In this document: positions 6,986 to 15,954 of the stretch, piece after piece
How the letters are laid out: every line of letters begins with the position of its first letter
How positions within the stretch are numbered: the first letter of the stretch is position 1
Assembly: GCA_903908025.1 (NCBI GenBank)
Contig: CAIVQM010000369.1
Span: 1-18,002, forward strand
Source: an uncultured bacterium
GTDB taxonomy: Bacteria > Actinomycetota > Actinomycetes > S36-B12
DNA: 18,002 bases
Direction of reading: 5' to 3'
Notes under the pieces: generated by a model
Told to the model about the DNA's origin: nothing
Database searches by the model: none
Seen by the model: only the letters and a program-made list of their open reading frames with translations
Translations under genes and position numbers: made by a program

Positions 6986-7001
6986 AGTTGTCTAGAGAAC
7001 T
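6986..7001. promoter_or_regulatory. 16-base palindrome, candidate operator of the MFS gene
   Basis: AGTTGTCTAGAGAACT is an inverted repeat around TCTAGA with a single mismatched pair (G/G). It fills the space between the -10 box and the weak -35 box of the MFS promoter, the classic place for a repressor. TTGTCTAGACAA-like sites are typical of GntR- and MarR-family regulators; which family binds here is unknown, and no regulator gene is next to it. Confidence 0.45.
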
Positions 7002-7049
7002 TCACGGGCTCGGGACGGTCCGGGTCGATCGGGGCGAAGCGCGCCTGCC

Positions 7050-7079
7050 TTGACTCCTGCGTGAGTCCGCGAGCATCAT
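7050..7079 (+). promoter_or_regulatory. Possible promoter of the GGDEF-EAL gene
   Basis: TTGACT at 7050-7055 is close to the -35 consensus TTGACA. CATCAT at 7074-7079, 18 bases on, is a moderate -10 box (4 of 6 matches to TATAAT). Transcription would start about 20 bases before the start codon, leaving room for the ribosome site. Confidence 0.35.
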
Positions 7080-7093
7080 CAAAGGGACAAATC

Positions 7094-7101
7094 GGGAGGG
7101 G
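7094..7101 (+). promoter_or_regulatory. Strong ribosome binding site of the GGDEF-EAL gene
   Basis: GGGAGGGG contains the GGAGG core with seven bases to the ATG at 7107, clearly fixing that start. Confidence 0.65.
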
Positions 7102-7106
7102 TAAGG

Positions 7107-9596
7107 ATGACGTCCCCCTTCGCCTCGCAATCCACGGCCTTCGGCGAGTTCCGGACCCAAGCGGGCTGGGCCATCGCCTTGACCGTGCTGTTCGCGATAG
7201 GTGCCGTGCTACCGCGGGTGGTCTTCTTCTCCGACCCGAGCCAGTACGCCATGTTGCACCTCGTCCTCGAGTTCCTCTCGATGGCCATCTCCCTCATGAT
7301 CGTCGCCTTGGCCTGGAATCTGCGCGACCTGGAAATCAACAGCCAGATCGTCCTCATTGGGTTCATCTCCTTTGCCGTCCTGCTCGTCGACCTGGTGCAC
7401 ACCCTCTCCTTCCCGGGGATGCCCGCTCTGGTCACCGAGGCCTCTACGCAGAAGGCCATCACCTTCTGGCTCGTCGGACGCGCGATCGCCGCCGTTGGAC
7501 TGCTCTTGGTCGCCCTGGTGCCGAGCCGACACTGGTCGCCGAGGGTCTGGCTTCCCGGACTGGCGTTGATCACCGCTGCCTGCGCCGGCGTCTGGTGGGC
7601 GGGGCTCTACCACCCCGAGGCCTTCCCCGTGTTCTTCATTCCCGGCGAGGGACTCACGACAATCAAGCGCGTCCTGGAGTACTCACTCTCCGCGACCTAC
7701 GCCTTGGCCGCCGTACTCCTGCTCGTGCGGGCTGTGCGCGAGCGGAGTCGTGACCTTGCCTGGCTTGCGACGGCCGCCTGGACCCTCACCCTCGCCGAGC
7801 TCTACTTCACCCTCTACGTCACGGCCTCCGACACCTTCAACTTGCTGGGGCACCTGCTGAAAGTGGCGGCATATCTGATGGTCTACCGGGCGATCTTCGC
7901 GGCCGGAGTCCAGGATCCCCACCGCAGGCTCGCGCACGAGACCTCGCTGCTCAAGTCGCTCATCGACTCGATCCCGGACCTCATCTCGTTCACCGACCAG
8001 CAGGGCCGACTCCTCGGCGCAAACCGGGCCTTCCGTGCGCGCTTCCACCTCAATCAGGAAGAGGTCGTGGGGCGGACGCCGGTCGATGTCGTCTGGGCCG
8101 GGACCCGGGACAGCTCACGTGCGCACGTCAACACCGGAAGCGTCGAGCGGTACGAGGAGGCCCTCTCTAACCCTGACGGCAGCAGGGAGTTCTACGACAC
8201 GGTCCAGACGCCGTACTACAGCGAGAGCGGTGACTCCCTCGGACTGATAGAGGTCAGCCGCGACATCACGACGTCGAAGGAGAACGAGGAACGAATCCGC
8301 TACCTTGCGCTGTACGACCACCTCACCGGCCTGCCCAACCGGACGATGCTCGGCGAGCGGGTGCGGATCTCGCTCGCGGATCCCGAGGCGCGAGGACTGA
8401 CCCAGGCGCTTGTCTTCCTTGATCTCGATGACTTCAAGACGATCAACGACACGGTGGGACACCGGGTCGGGGACCTGATAATCAAGGAGACCGCGCTGCG
8501 CCTCTCGGACGTTGCCGGGCCCGGTATCGAGGTCGCCCGACTCGGCGGCGACGAGTTCGCCGCCTACGCGGCGCACCGTAGCCTGGACGAGGCGGCTCAT
8601 CTCGTGCGGTCACTGCTGGATGCGATCGAGCACCCATTCCGGATCGAGCAGTACGACCTGGCGCTGACCGCATCGGCAGGGATCGCCATGAGTCCCACCG
8701 ACGGCACGACCTTCGATGAGCTCTCGGCACATGCTGACGCAGCGATGTACCGCGCCAAGCAGGAGGGCCGAAACCGGCACCGCTTCTTCAGCGGCGAGAT
8801 GCTGCTGGACTCCGCCGAGCGACTCGAACTCCTGTCGGCCCTGCGACGGGCCGTGGACAACAACGAGTTCGTGGTGCACTACCAGCCCCAGTGGTCAATC
8901 CTCGACAAGTCGATGGTCGGCGTCGAGGCCCTCGTCCGCTGGCAGCATCCGTCTCTGGGCCTGCTGCCGCCGTCGGCGTTCATCGGGATCGCCGAGGACA
9001 GCGGACTGATCCTGCCCATCGGGGAGGCCGTTCTACGGACAGCCGTGACGGACGGGAGCTCCTGGCAGCCGCTACGGCCTGACGGGCTCACCGTCGCGGT
9101 CAACCTGTCCGCCGTTCAGTTCGTTCAGACCGACCTGTCCGTCAGAATCCGCCGGATTCTTGAGGAGACAGGCTTCCCGCCCGAGCGGCTGGAACTGGAG
9201 ATCACCGAGACGATGGCCATGGCGAGCCCGGAAATCGTCACATCCGTGCTGGAACGGCTCCGCGAACTGGGCATCAGGTTCTCCATTGACGACTTCGGAA
9301 CCGGATACTCGTCGATGGCCTATCTGCGGCGCTTCCGCATCGACAGACTCAAGATCGATCGATCGTTCGTCGAGAACCTGGGGCGTGATCCAGACGATGA
9401 GGCCATCGCCCGGGCCATCATCCAGCTGGCCAAGGCGCTCCGCATCGAGACGATCGCCGAGGGCGTCGAGACCGAGGCCCAATTGGACTTCTTGCGCTTC
9501 ACCGGGTGCGACTACATCCAAGGCTTCTATCTCAGCCCGCCCGTGCCGGCCGATGCGATCACCCAGCTGCTTCAGCCGGTTCTCGACACGACGTAG
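7107..9596 (+). CDS. Membrane-bound cyclic-di-GMP protein with MASE3, PAS, GGDEF and EAL domains
   Basis: This 829-residue signalling protein can in principle both make and break cyclic di-GMP. Residues about 15-265 form a seven-to-eight-helix sensor resembling MASE3 (LVHTLSFPGMP in one loop and LLGHLLKVAAYLMVYRAIF at its end). A PAS domain follows at about 281-390. The cyclase domain (about 397-560) has an intact GGDEF at 480-484, but the four residues where the RxxD inhibitory site should be read GPGI. The phosphodiesterase domain (about 575-825) has EAL at 607-609 and the other conserved elements: NLSAVQF, LEITET, IDDFGTG, LKIDRSF, EGVET and QGFYLS. Both active sites look intact. The 3' end overlaps that of the prenyl synthase gene on the other strand by 25 bases. 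The signal sensed is unknown. Confidence 0.92.
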   Translation: MTSPFASQSTAFGEFRTQAGWAIALTVLFAIGAVLPRVVFFSDPSQYAMLHLVLEFLSMAISLMIVALAWNLRDLEINSQIVLIGFISFAVLLVDLVHTLSFPGMPALVTEASTQKAITFWLVGRAIAAVGLLLVALVPSRHWSPRVWLPGLALITAACAGVWWAGLYHPEAFPVFFIPGEGLTTIKRVLEYSLSATYALAAVLLLVRAVRERSRDLAWLATAAWTLTLAELYFTLYVTASDTFNLLGHLLKVAAYLMVYRAIFAAGVQDPHRRLAHETSLLKSLIDSIPDLISFTDQQGRLLGANRAFRARFHLNQEEVVGRTPVDVVWAGTRDSSRAHVNTGSVERYEEALSNPDGSREFYDTVQTPYYSESGDSLGLIEVSRDITTSKENEERIRYLALYDHLTGLPNRTMLGERVRISLADPEARGLTQALVFLDLDDFKTINDTVGHRVGDLIIKETALRLSDVAGPGIEVARLGGDEFAAYAAHRSLDEAAHLVRSLLDAIEHPFRIEQYDLALTASAGIAMSPTDGTTFDELSAHADAAMYRAKQEGRNRHRFFSGEMLLDSAERLELLSALRRAVDNNEFVVHYQPQWSILDKSMVGVEALVRWQHPSLGLLPPSAFIGIAEDSGLILPIGEAVLRTAVTDGSSWQPLRPDGLTVAVNLSAVQFVQTDLSVRIRRILEETGFPPERLELEITETMAMASPEIVTSVLERLRELGIRFSIDDFGTGYSSMAYLRRFRIDRLKIDRSFVENLGRDPDDEAIARAIIQLAKALRIETIAEGVETEAQLDFLRFTGCDYIQGFYLSPPVPADAITQLLQPVLDTT

Positions 9597-10567
9597 TCGC
9601 ACAGCAGCGCCAGCACATCCCTGGCCGGTCCGACGGGGAGATCGACGAGCAGGTCGCGGGCGGAGTCCGACCAGCCGTGGGCCTGCTTGCGAGCCTCGAC
9701 TATCCCGGGATGGGCTCGCAGCAGCGCTAGCGCCTCAGCATGCTCCGCATCGTCCGGGATCGGTCGGCTCAGCAGCTCCTTGAGCCGATCATCCGCCGGA
9801 TCGGTGCTGGTCAGGGCGATCAGGCCAGCGAGGGTGGGGATGCCCTCGCGGAGATCGGTGCCGGGGGTCTTGCCCGACTGCATTGACTCGGAGGTGATGT
9901 CGACGAGGTCGTCTGCAAGTTGGAACGCGACCCCGATGCGCTCACCGAACTGCGTCAGGATCGCGACCTGCTCTGCCGGGGCGCCCGCCATCAGGGCGCC
10001 GTACCAGCCCGACGCGGCGATGAGCGATCCGGTCTTGTCCGCAACGACCTGCAGGTGGTGCTCGACTGGGTCTTGGCCATCGCGTGGGCCGACGGTCTCG
10101 CGAATCTGCCCGGTGCAGAGACGCTCGAAGGTCAGCGCTTGGATGCGGACCGCCTCCGGTCCGAGATCGGCCAGGATGCGCGACGAGCGCGCGAACAGGA
10201 AGTCACCGGTCAGGATCGCGATGGTGTTGTCCCACCGCGCGTTGGCCGACGGCTCGCCGCGGCGCAGCTCGGCCTCGTCCATCACGTCGTCGTGATACAG
10301 CGTGGCGAGGTGTGTCAGCTCGACCACCACACCCGCTGGCACGACTCCCCAAGCATCGGGGTCACCGAACTGCGCAGCAAGCAGCACGAGCAGCGGCCGG
10401 AACCGTTTTCCACCGGCCTCGACGAGGTAGCGCGACGCAACGGCGATGAACGGATCGTCGCTGGCAACCGCTTCGCGTAGCCCGTCCTCGACACGCGCCA
10501 TCCCGGACGCGAGGCTGGTCTCCAGCTCGGCGTCGGGCAGCGGGAGTCCCAGCAGCGCGTCGGTCAT
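9572..10567 (-). CDS. Long-chain polyprenyl diphosphate synthase (menaquinone side chain)
   Basis: A trans-prenyltransferase of 331 residues. GGKRFRP is at 52-58, the first Asp-rich motif DDVMD at 93-97, and the second DDLVD at 219-223, followed by GKTPGTDLREG. The residues five and four places before the first motif are Ala88 and Thr89; these small side chains fit a long product such as octa- or nonaprenyl diphosphate. The gene begins 12 bases after the nuoN stop and is probably co-transcribed with the nuo operon, an arrangement familiar in actinomycetes. This links respiratory quinone synthesis to complex I. No strong Shine-Dalgarno sequence is visible, so it may depend on read-through translation from nuoN. 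Product length is inferred. Confidence 0.9.
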   Translation of the reverse strand: MTDALLGLPLPDAELETSLASGMARVEDGLREAVASDDPFIAVASRYLVEAGGKRFRPLLVLLAAQFGDPDAWGVVPAGVVVELTHLATLYHDDVMDEAELRRGEPSANARWDNTIAILTGDFLFARSSRILADLGPEAVRIQALTFERLCTGQIRETVGPRDGQDPVEHHLQVVADKTGSLIAASGWYGALMAGAPAEQVAILTQFGERIGVAFQLADDLVDITSESMQSGKTPGTDLREGIPTLAGLIALTSTDPADDRLKELLSRPIPDDAEHAEALALLRAHPGIVEARKQAHGWSDSARDLLVDLPVGPARDVLALLCDYVVSRTG

Positions 10568-10579
10568 CTCGGCAACGTA

Positions 10580-12151
10580 CTACCTGATGAACACGCCCGC
10601 CTGATTCACCAGTTCGATCACCGGCTGGGGGAAGATCCCGAGCACGATGGTCACCGTCGCAGCAGCAGCGAGGGCGATAGTGGTGAAGGCGGACGGCACC
10701 ACGACTGACGCGGTGTCCGGGGTCGGGTCGGAGAAGTACATGATGACGATGACGCGGACGTAGAAGAACGCCGCGATGACGCTGGCAACGACACCGATGA
10801 TGACCAGCCACGTGGCACCGCTGGCGATGGCCGCCGTGAAGACGCCGAACTTGCCTACGAAACCGCTCGTCAGTGGGATGCCCGCGAGGGCCAGCATGAA
10901 CAGCGAGAAGATCGCCGCCACGAGTGGGGACTTCTTGCTCAGCCCGGCCCACTTCGACAGGTGCGTGGCCTCACCCGATGCGTCGCGCACCATCGAGATG
11001 ACGGCGAATGCACCGATGGTCGTGAACGCATAGGCGATCAGGTAGAACAGCGCGCTCGCTAGACCGGCCGGTGAGACGGCCAGGACACCGATGAGGATGA
11101 AGCCCGCCTGCGCGATGGACGAGTAGGCCAGCATCCGCTTGATGTCGGTCTGGGTGATCGCGATGATCGATCCGACGAGCATCGTCAGGGCTGCGATGAT
11201 CCACAGGATCGGCTCCCAGTCCCAGCGCATCCCGCCAAGGCCGACGTACAGAACGCGCAGCAGCGCACCGAAGGCAGCGATCTTGACGGTGGCCGCCATG
11301 AAGCCGGTGATCGGGGTCGGCGCACCCTGGTAGACGTCAGGAGTCCACTGATGGAACGGGACGGCGGCGACCTTGAACAGCAGGCCGACCAGCAGCATCG
11401 CCATGCCGACGGCCACGAGGGTAGCCTCGCTGGGCTTGGCCGTGAGGGTGTCGGCGATCGCGACGAGTGAGACCGAGCCGCTGAACCCGTAGAGCATGGC
11501 CACGCCGTAGAGGAAGAACGCGGACGAGAACGCTCCGAGCACGAAGTACTTCAGGGCTGCTTCCTGCGAGAGCAGTCGGCGACGTCGCGCCATGCCAGCC
11601 AGCAGGTAGAGCGGCAGCGACATGACCTCAAGGGCGACGAACATCATCAGCAGGTCGTTGGCAGCCGGGAAGGCGAGCATGCCGGTGAGGGCCAGCAGGA
11701 AGAAGGGCCAGATCTCCGTCTGCAGGTAGCCCCGCTTGGTGAACTCCTGCTCGTCCTCTGATCCGGGCAGTGCCGACGCACGCGGCGCGAACGCATCGCC
11801 CAACGGGTCGATGGAACGCTCAGCCATGAGGAAGGCGGCAAGCAGGGCGATGATCAGCAGAGTGCCCTGCATGATGAGAGTGGGCCCGTCGATCGCGAGC
11901 GCACCCTCCCCCGTGATGAGGCGGGTACCGCGCAGGTCGATGACGACGGCCAGGGCAGCCAGGACCGAGCCGATGACGATTACCAACTGCACGGGTCGAC
12001 GGGCACGGCGAGGAACGAACGCCTCGACGAGCACCGACACGACAGCCGCACCGAAGATGATCAGGATCGGCGCGATCGCGTAGTAGTTGATGCCGGGTGC
12101 GGTGAACAGCGTCTCCGTCTCAGAGACGACCGCGGTTGCCAGGGCGCTCAC
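10580..12151 (-). CDS. nuoN: NADH-quinone oxidoreductase subunit N
   Basis: NuoN is one of the three antiporter-like membrane subunits that move protons in complex I. The 523-residue product has the expected 14 or so helices. Conserved charged residues are present: Glu175 in FVALEVMSLPLYLLAG and Lys260 in LFKVAAVPFHQWTPDVYQG. A hydrophilic insert of about 35 residues (roughly 110-147) lies between early helices; I believe this is usual for actinobacterial NuoN. The GTG start overlaps the nuoM stop (GTGA). It is the last nuo gene, and the prenyl synthase follows. Confidence 0.95.
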   Translation of the reverse strand: MSALATAVVSETETLFTAPGINYYAIAPILIIFGAAVVSVLVEAFVPRRARRPVQLVIVIGSVLAALAVVIDLRGTRLITGEGALAIDGPTLIMQGTLLIIALLAAFLMAERSIDPLGDAFAPRASALPGSEDEQEFTKRGYLQTEIWPFFLLALTGMLAFPAANDLLMMFVALEVMSLPLYLLAGMARRRRLLSQEAALKYFVLGAFSSAFFLYGVAMLYGFSGSVSLVAIADTLTAKPSEATLVAVGMAMLLVGLLFKVAAVPFHQWTPDVYQGAPTPITGFMAATVKIAAFGALLRVLYVGLGGMRWDWEPILWIIAALTMLVGSIIAITQTDIKRMLAYSSIAQAGFILIGVLAVSPAGLASALFYLIAYAFTTIGAFAVISMVRDASGEATHLSKWAGLSKKSPLVAAIFSLFMLALAGIPLTSGFVGKFGVFTAAIASGATWLVIIGVVASVIAAFFYVRVIVIMYFSDPTPDTASVVVPSAFTTIALAAAATVTIVLGIFPQPVIELVNQAGVFIR

Positions 12152-13716
12152 TGCTCAGTTCCTTCCGCAGGCAGGCCGGGTTGCTCGAGTGCGGCACCCG
12201 TCACCGTCGGTGCGGGATCCGTCGCGCCGATGCTCGTCATGACTCGATCCACCGCCGGGTTGATCACGTTGAGCAGCGGAGCCGGGAACAGGCCGAGCAC
12301 GATCGTCAGGACAGCGATCGGCACCAACGCGGTGATCTCGCGGCCCCGCAGGTCGGGCATTCCCTCGAGCTCCGGCTTGAGCGGTCCGGTCATGGTGCGC
12401 TGGTACAGCCGCAGCACGTAGGCCGCCGTGATGACGATGCCGAGGGTGGCCAGTGCACCGACCCACATGTAGCGCTCGAAGGCACCCAGCAGCACGAGGA
12501 ACTCGCCGATGAACGACACCATGCCGGGCAGGGCGAGAGACGACAGGGCAGCGATCATGAAGAAGCCGGCCAGGACCGGAGCGGTCTTGTTGACGCCTGC
12601 GTAATCGGAGATCTGGCTCGACCCGTGGTAGCGCGACATCAGGAAGCCGGCTGTGAGGAACAGCGCAGCAGTCGAGAGACCGTGCGCGACCATGTAGACG
12701 ACCGAGCCGCTCTGGCCCACCGACGTGAAGACGAAGATGCCCAGCGTGATGAAGCCGAAGTGCGACATCGATGAGTAGGCGAACAGCCGCTTCATGTCGT
12801 TCTGGCTGAGGGCGACGAATGCTCCGTAGAAGATCCCGATCAGCGCCATGCCGATCACGACTGGTGCATAGAAGTTCGATGCTGCCGGGAAGATCGGCAG
12901 GCAGTAGCGGATCATCCCGAAGGTGCCGACCTTGTCGAGCACGCCCAGCAGCAGCACCGAGGTTCCGGCCTTCGACTCGGCAGCCGCATCGGGCAGCCAG
13001 GTGTGGAAGGGCCACAGGGGGGCCTTCACCGCGAAGGCGAAGAAGAAGCCCAGGAAGAGCATCTTCTGAACACCCTCGTCGATGTTGAGCCCGGCGAGGG
13101 TCAGGAAGTCGAAGGTGCCGGTGCCGGTCATCTGCGCGGAGACGACGTAGAGCCCGATGAGCGACGCCAGCATGAACAGGCCGCCCACGAGGCTGTAGAG
13201 CAGGAACTTGACCGCCGCGTAGGAGCGCTGCGCGCCGCCGTATCGCCCGATCATGAAGTACACCGGGACCAGCATGACCTCGAAGAAGACGTAGAACAGG
13301 AAGACATCCGTCGCGGCGAATACGCCGATCATCAGGGTCTCGAGGACCAGGATGAGCGCGAAGTAGCCCTTGACGGATCCACGGCTGTCGTCGACGTCGT
13401 TCCAGCCGGCGAGCACGACGATCGGCACGAGCGTCGCTGCCAGCGCGACCAGCACGAGTCCGATGCCGTCGACACCCACGGAGTAGGAGATACCGAAGGC
13501 GGGAATCCACGGGTGCGACTCGACGAACTGGAACGGCTCAACGGAGTCACCCACGAACTGCAGGGCCATCAGCACCGTGAGCACCAGTGTCGCGACGGAC
13601 ACGACGAGGGCGATCTGCTTGGCCAGCAGCGTGCGGGCCTTCGGGAGCAGAGCCACCACGATGCTGCCGACGAGCGGCACCACCATCAAGGTGGTCAGCC
13701 AGGGAAAGGTAGTCAC
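12148..13716 (-). CDS. nuoM: NADH-quinone oxidoreductase subunit M
   Basis: A second antiporter-like proton-channel subunit, 522 residues, about 14 helices. Key residues are visible: Glu146 in FYVFFEVMLVPVYF, Lys231 in VKAPLWPFHTWLPDAA, and Lys262 in GVLDKVGTFGMIRY. The AYSSMSHFGFI segment is also characteristic. The GTG start overlaps the nuoL stop and the TGA overlaps the nuoN GTG, so nuoL, nuoM and nuoN are likely translated in a coupled way. Length and motifs are normal for the family. Confidence 0.96.
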   Translation of the reverse strand: MTTFPWLTTLMVVPLVGSIVVALLPKARTLLAKQIALVVSVATLVLTVLMALQFVGDSVEPFQFVESHPWIPAFGISYSVGVDGIGLVLVALAATLVPIVVLAGWNDVDDSRGSVKGYFALILVLETLMIGVFAATDVFLFYVFFEVMLVPVYFMIGRYGGAQRSYAAVKFLLYSLVGGLFMLASLIGLYVVSAQMTGTGTFDFLTLAGLNIDEGVQKMLFLGFFFAFAVKAPLWPFHTWLPDAAAESKAGTSVLLLGVLDKVGTFGMIRYCLPIFPAASNFYAPVVIGMALIGIFYGAFVALSQNDMKRLFAYSSMSHFGFITLGIFVFTSVGQSGSVVYMVAHGLSTAALFLTAGFLMSRYHGSSQISDYAGVNKTAPVLAGFFMIAALSSLALPGMVSFIGEFLVLLGAFERYMWVGALATLGIVITAAYVLRLYQRTMTGPLKPELEGMPDLRGREITALVPIAVLTIVLGLFPAPLLNVINPAVDRVMTSIGATDPAPTVTGAALEQPGLPAEGTEQ

Positions 13717-15608
13717 GACGCCCTCACCAGAACCAGGGCGAGGACGACCAAGACGGCGCCACCCACCATCGACAACGCATAGGAGCGGATGAAGCCGGTC
13801 TGGTAGTGGCGAAGGCGGCCGGACAGTCCGCCGATGAAGGCCGCGCTGCCGTTGACGAAACCGTCGACGCCCTTGTTGTCGAACCAGACCAGCCAGCGGG
13901 ATGCGTAGAACGTGGGCTGCACCACCAGGACGTCATTGACGGCATCGCCGTACAGGTCCTTGCGCGCCGCACGTGTGAGCCATGACCCGCGCGGTGCCTC
14001 GATCGGCACCTCGCGGCGAGCGTAGGTCATCCAGCCGATGACCGCGCCGATGATCACCAGCACGAGGGTCGTCAACTCGAACACCCAGGCTGGCAGGGCG
14101 AGTTCCATCGTCTCGATTCCCGTGACCGGCTCGAGCCAGGACTCGATGTTGCCCCAGTAGACGAGCGACAGACCTCCGAAGGTCGCGCCGATAGCGAGGA
14201 TGATCAGCGGGATCGTCATGACCTTCGGCGACTCGTGCGGGTGGACATCGTCCTCCCAGCGGGCCTTGCCGAAGAAGGTCATCGCGACCATGCGGGTCAT
14301 GTAGAAGCCGGTCAGTCCGGCCGCGAGCATCGCGAGCACGCCGATGATCGGGCTGCGCTCGAAGGACGCGTGGATGATGTCGTCCTTCGAGAAGAAGCCG
14401 TCGAACGGCGGGATGCCGATGATCGCGAGGTAGCAGATGATGAAGGTGGTGGACGTGATCAGCATGAGCGGCCGCAGCGCTCCGTAGCGGCGCATGTTGA
14501 CGTTGTCGTTCATCCCGTGCATGACGGAACCGGCACCGAGGAACAGGCCGGCCTTGAACACGCCGTGCATCAGCAGGTGGAAGATCGCGAAGACGTAGCC
14601 GATCGGGCCTAGTCCGGCAGCCATGATCATGTAGCCGATCTGGCTCATCGTCGAGCCGGCCAGGGACTTCTTGATGTCGTCCTTCGCCGAGCCGATGATC
14701 GCGCCCATCCAGATCGTGATCATGCCCACCACGATCACTGCGATGGCTGCCCATTCGGCCGCCGTGAAGATGACGTTGCTGCGCACGATCAGGTACACGC
14801 CGGCCGTGACCATGGTCGCGGCGTGGATGAGGGCCGACACGGGAGTCGGGCCCTCCATCGCGTCGAGCAGCCACGCCTGGAGGGGGAACTGCGCCGACTT
14901 GCCACAAGCTGCCAGCAGCAGGAGCAGGCCGATGGCCGTCAATGTGCCTTCGCTCGCCTGGCCGGCGACCCCGAAGACGTCCTGGAAGCCAACCGAGCCG
15001 AAGGTGACGAACATCAGCATGATCGCGAGGCTCAGCCCGACGTCGCCGACACGGTTGATGATGAAGGCCTTCTTACCGGCGGCGGCAGCACTCGGCTTGA
15101 TCTGCCAGAAGCTGATCAGCAGGTAACTGGCGAGACCGACGCCCTCCCAGCCCACGTAGAGCAGCAGGTAGTTGTTGGCCAGGACGAGGAGCAGCATCGC
15201 TGCGACGAAGAGATTGAGGTAGCCGAAGAACTTGCGCTTGTCCGGATCGTGGGCCATGTAACCCAGCGAGTAGATGTGGATCAGGGTGCCGACGACAGTG
15301 ATGAGCAGGACGAAGACGATCGACAGCTGGTCGAGCTGGAAGGCCATGTCGGCCGAGAAGTCGCCGACGAAGACCCACGTGAAGAGCGTCTGACCGATCG
15401 TGCGCTGCTCGGGATCGTTCTGCATCATCCCGAGGAGCATCAGGATGCCGATGACGGCCGAGGCACCGACCGTCAGGATTCCGAGGTACGGCCCCCATGC
15501 GTTCGTGCGACGGCCACCGAACAGCAGGATGACCGCACCTGCCAACGGCAGGGCGATGAGCAGCCAGATGAGGGAGAACACTCCCTCGGCGGGCATGAGC
15601 TCTGTCAC
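13713..15608 (-). CDS. nuoL: NADH-quinone oxidoreductase subunit L
   Basis: The distal antiporter-like subunit of complex I, whose long lateral helix runs along the membrane arm. The 631-residue product has Glu155 in YVGWEGVGLASYLLI, Lys237 in CGKSAQFPLQAWLLDAMEG, and His262 in ALIHAATMVTAGVYL, all expected. The start is the GTG at 15608, preceded by AGGA seven bases upstream. A second in-frame ATG four codons later is less well placed. A 46-base gap separates it from nuoK, the only appreciable gap in this part of the operon. Confidence 0.96.
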   Translation of the reverse strand: MTELMPAEGVFSLIWLLIALPLAGAVILLFGGRRTNAWGPYLGILTVGASAVIGILMLLGMMQNDPEQRTIGQTLFTWVFVGDFSADMAFQLDQLSIVFVLLITVVGTLIHIYSLGYMAHDPDKRKFFGYLNLFVAAMLLLVLANNYLLLYVGWEGVGLASYLLISFWQIKPSAAAAGKKAFIINRVGDVGLSLAIMLMFVTFGSVGFQDVFGVAGQASEGTLTAIGLLLLLAACGKSAQFPLQAWLLDAMEGPTPVSALIHAATMVTAGVYLIVRSNVIFTAAEWAAIAVIVVGMITIWMGAIIGSAKDDIKKSLAGSTMSQIGYMIMAAGLGPIGYVFAIFHLLMHGVFKAGLFLGAGSVMHGMNDNVNMRRYGALRPLMLITSTTFIICYLAIIGIPPFDGFFSKDDIIHASFERSPIIGVLAMLAAGLTGFYMTRMVAMTFFGKARWEDDVHPHESPKVMTIPLIILAIGATFGGLSLVYWGNIESWLEPVTGIETMELALPAWVFELTTLVLVIIGAVIGWMTYARREVPIEAPRGSWLTRAARKDLYGDAVNDVLVVQPTFYASRWLVWFDNKGVDGFVNGSAAFIGGLSGRLRHYQTGFIRSYALSMVGGAVLVVLALVLVRAS

Positions 15609-15654
15609 GATTCGGTCCTATCCTTCGTCGGTTCTTGAGAGTCCGTGGTGGCGT

Positions 15655-15954
15655 TCAGAACTTGAGCAGGTTGGGTTCATCGATCGACGCGGACCGTCGG
15701 GTCCGGAAGATCGTCACGATGATGGCCAGGCCAACGACTACCTCGGCGGCGGCGACCACCATCACGAAGAAGGCCACGACCTGTCCGTCGAGGTTGCCGT
15801 TCATGCGGGCAAACGCCACGAATGCGAGGTTCGCCGCATTGAGCATCAGCTCGACCGACATGAAAACGACGATCGCGTTGCGTCGCACGAGCACGCCGAC
15901 TGCGCCGATGCTGAAGAGCACCGCCGACAGGACGACGTAGTTGGACGGGTTCAT
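15655..15954 (-). CDS. nuoK: NADH-quinone oxidoreductase subunit K
   Basis: A 99-residue protein of three helices in the membrane arm. The two buried glutamates used in proton transfer are present: Glu35 in MSVELMLNAANLAF and Glu71 in AAAEVVVGLA. Length is normal for NuoK. The ATG overlaps the nuoJ stop (ATGA). Confidence 0.96.
   Translation of the reverse strand: MNPSNYVVLSAVLFSIGAVGVLVRRNAIVVFMSVELMLNAANLAFVAFARMNGNLDGQVVAFFVMVVAAAEVVVGLAIIVTIFRTRRSASIDEPNLLKF

Noticed and set aside
7052..7067. Small inverted repeat GACTC-N6-GAGTC upstream of the GGDEF-EAL gene
   Set aside because: Five-base arms are expected by chance in sequence of this composition; it overlaps the possible -35 box but nothing else supports an operator.
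13003..13782. Long plus-strand open frame opposite nuoM (similar ones at 14823-15638 and 15978-16805)
   Set aside because: These frames are rich in Asp, Glu, His and Arg, as expected for the antisense of high-GC membrane genes, lack any domain, and lie opposite unmistakable nuo genes.
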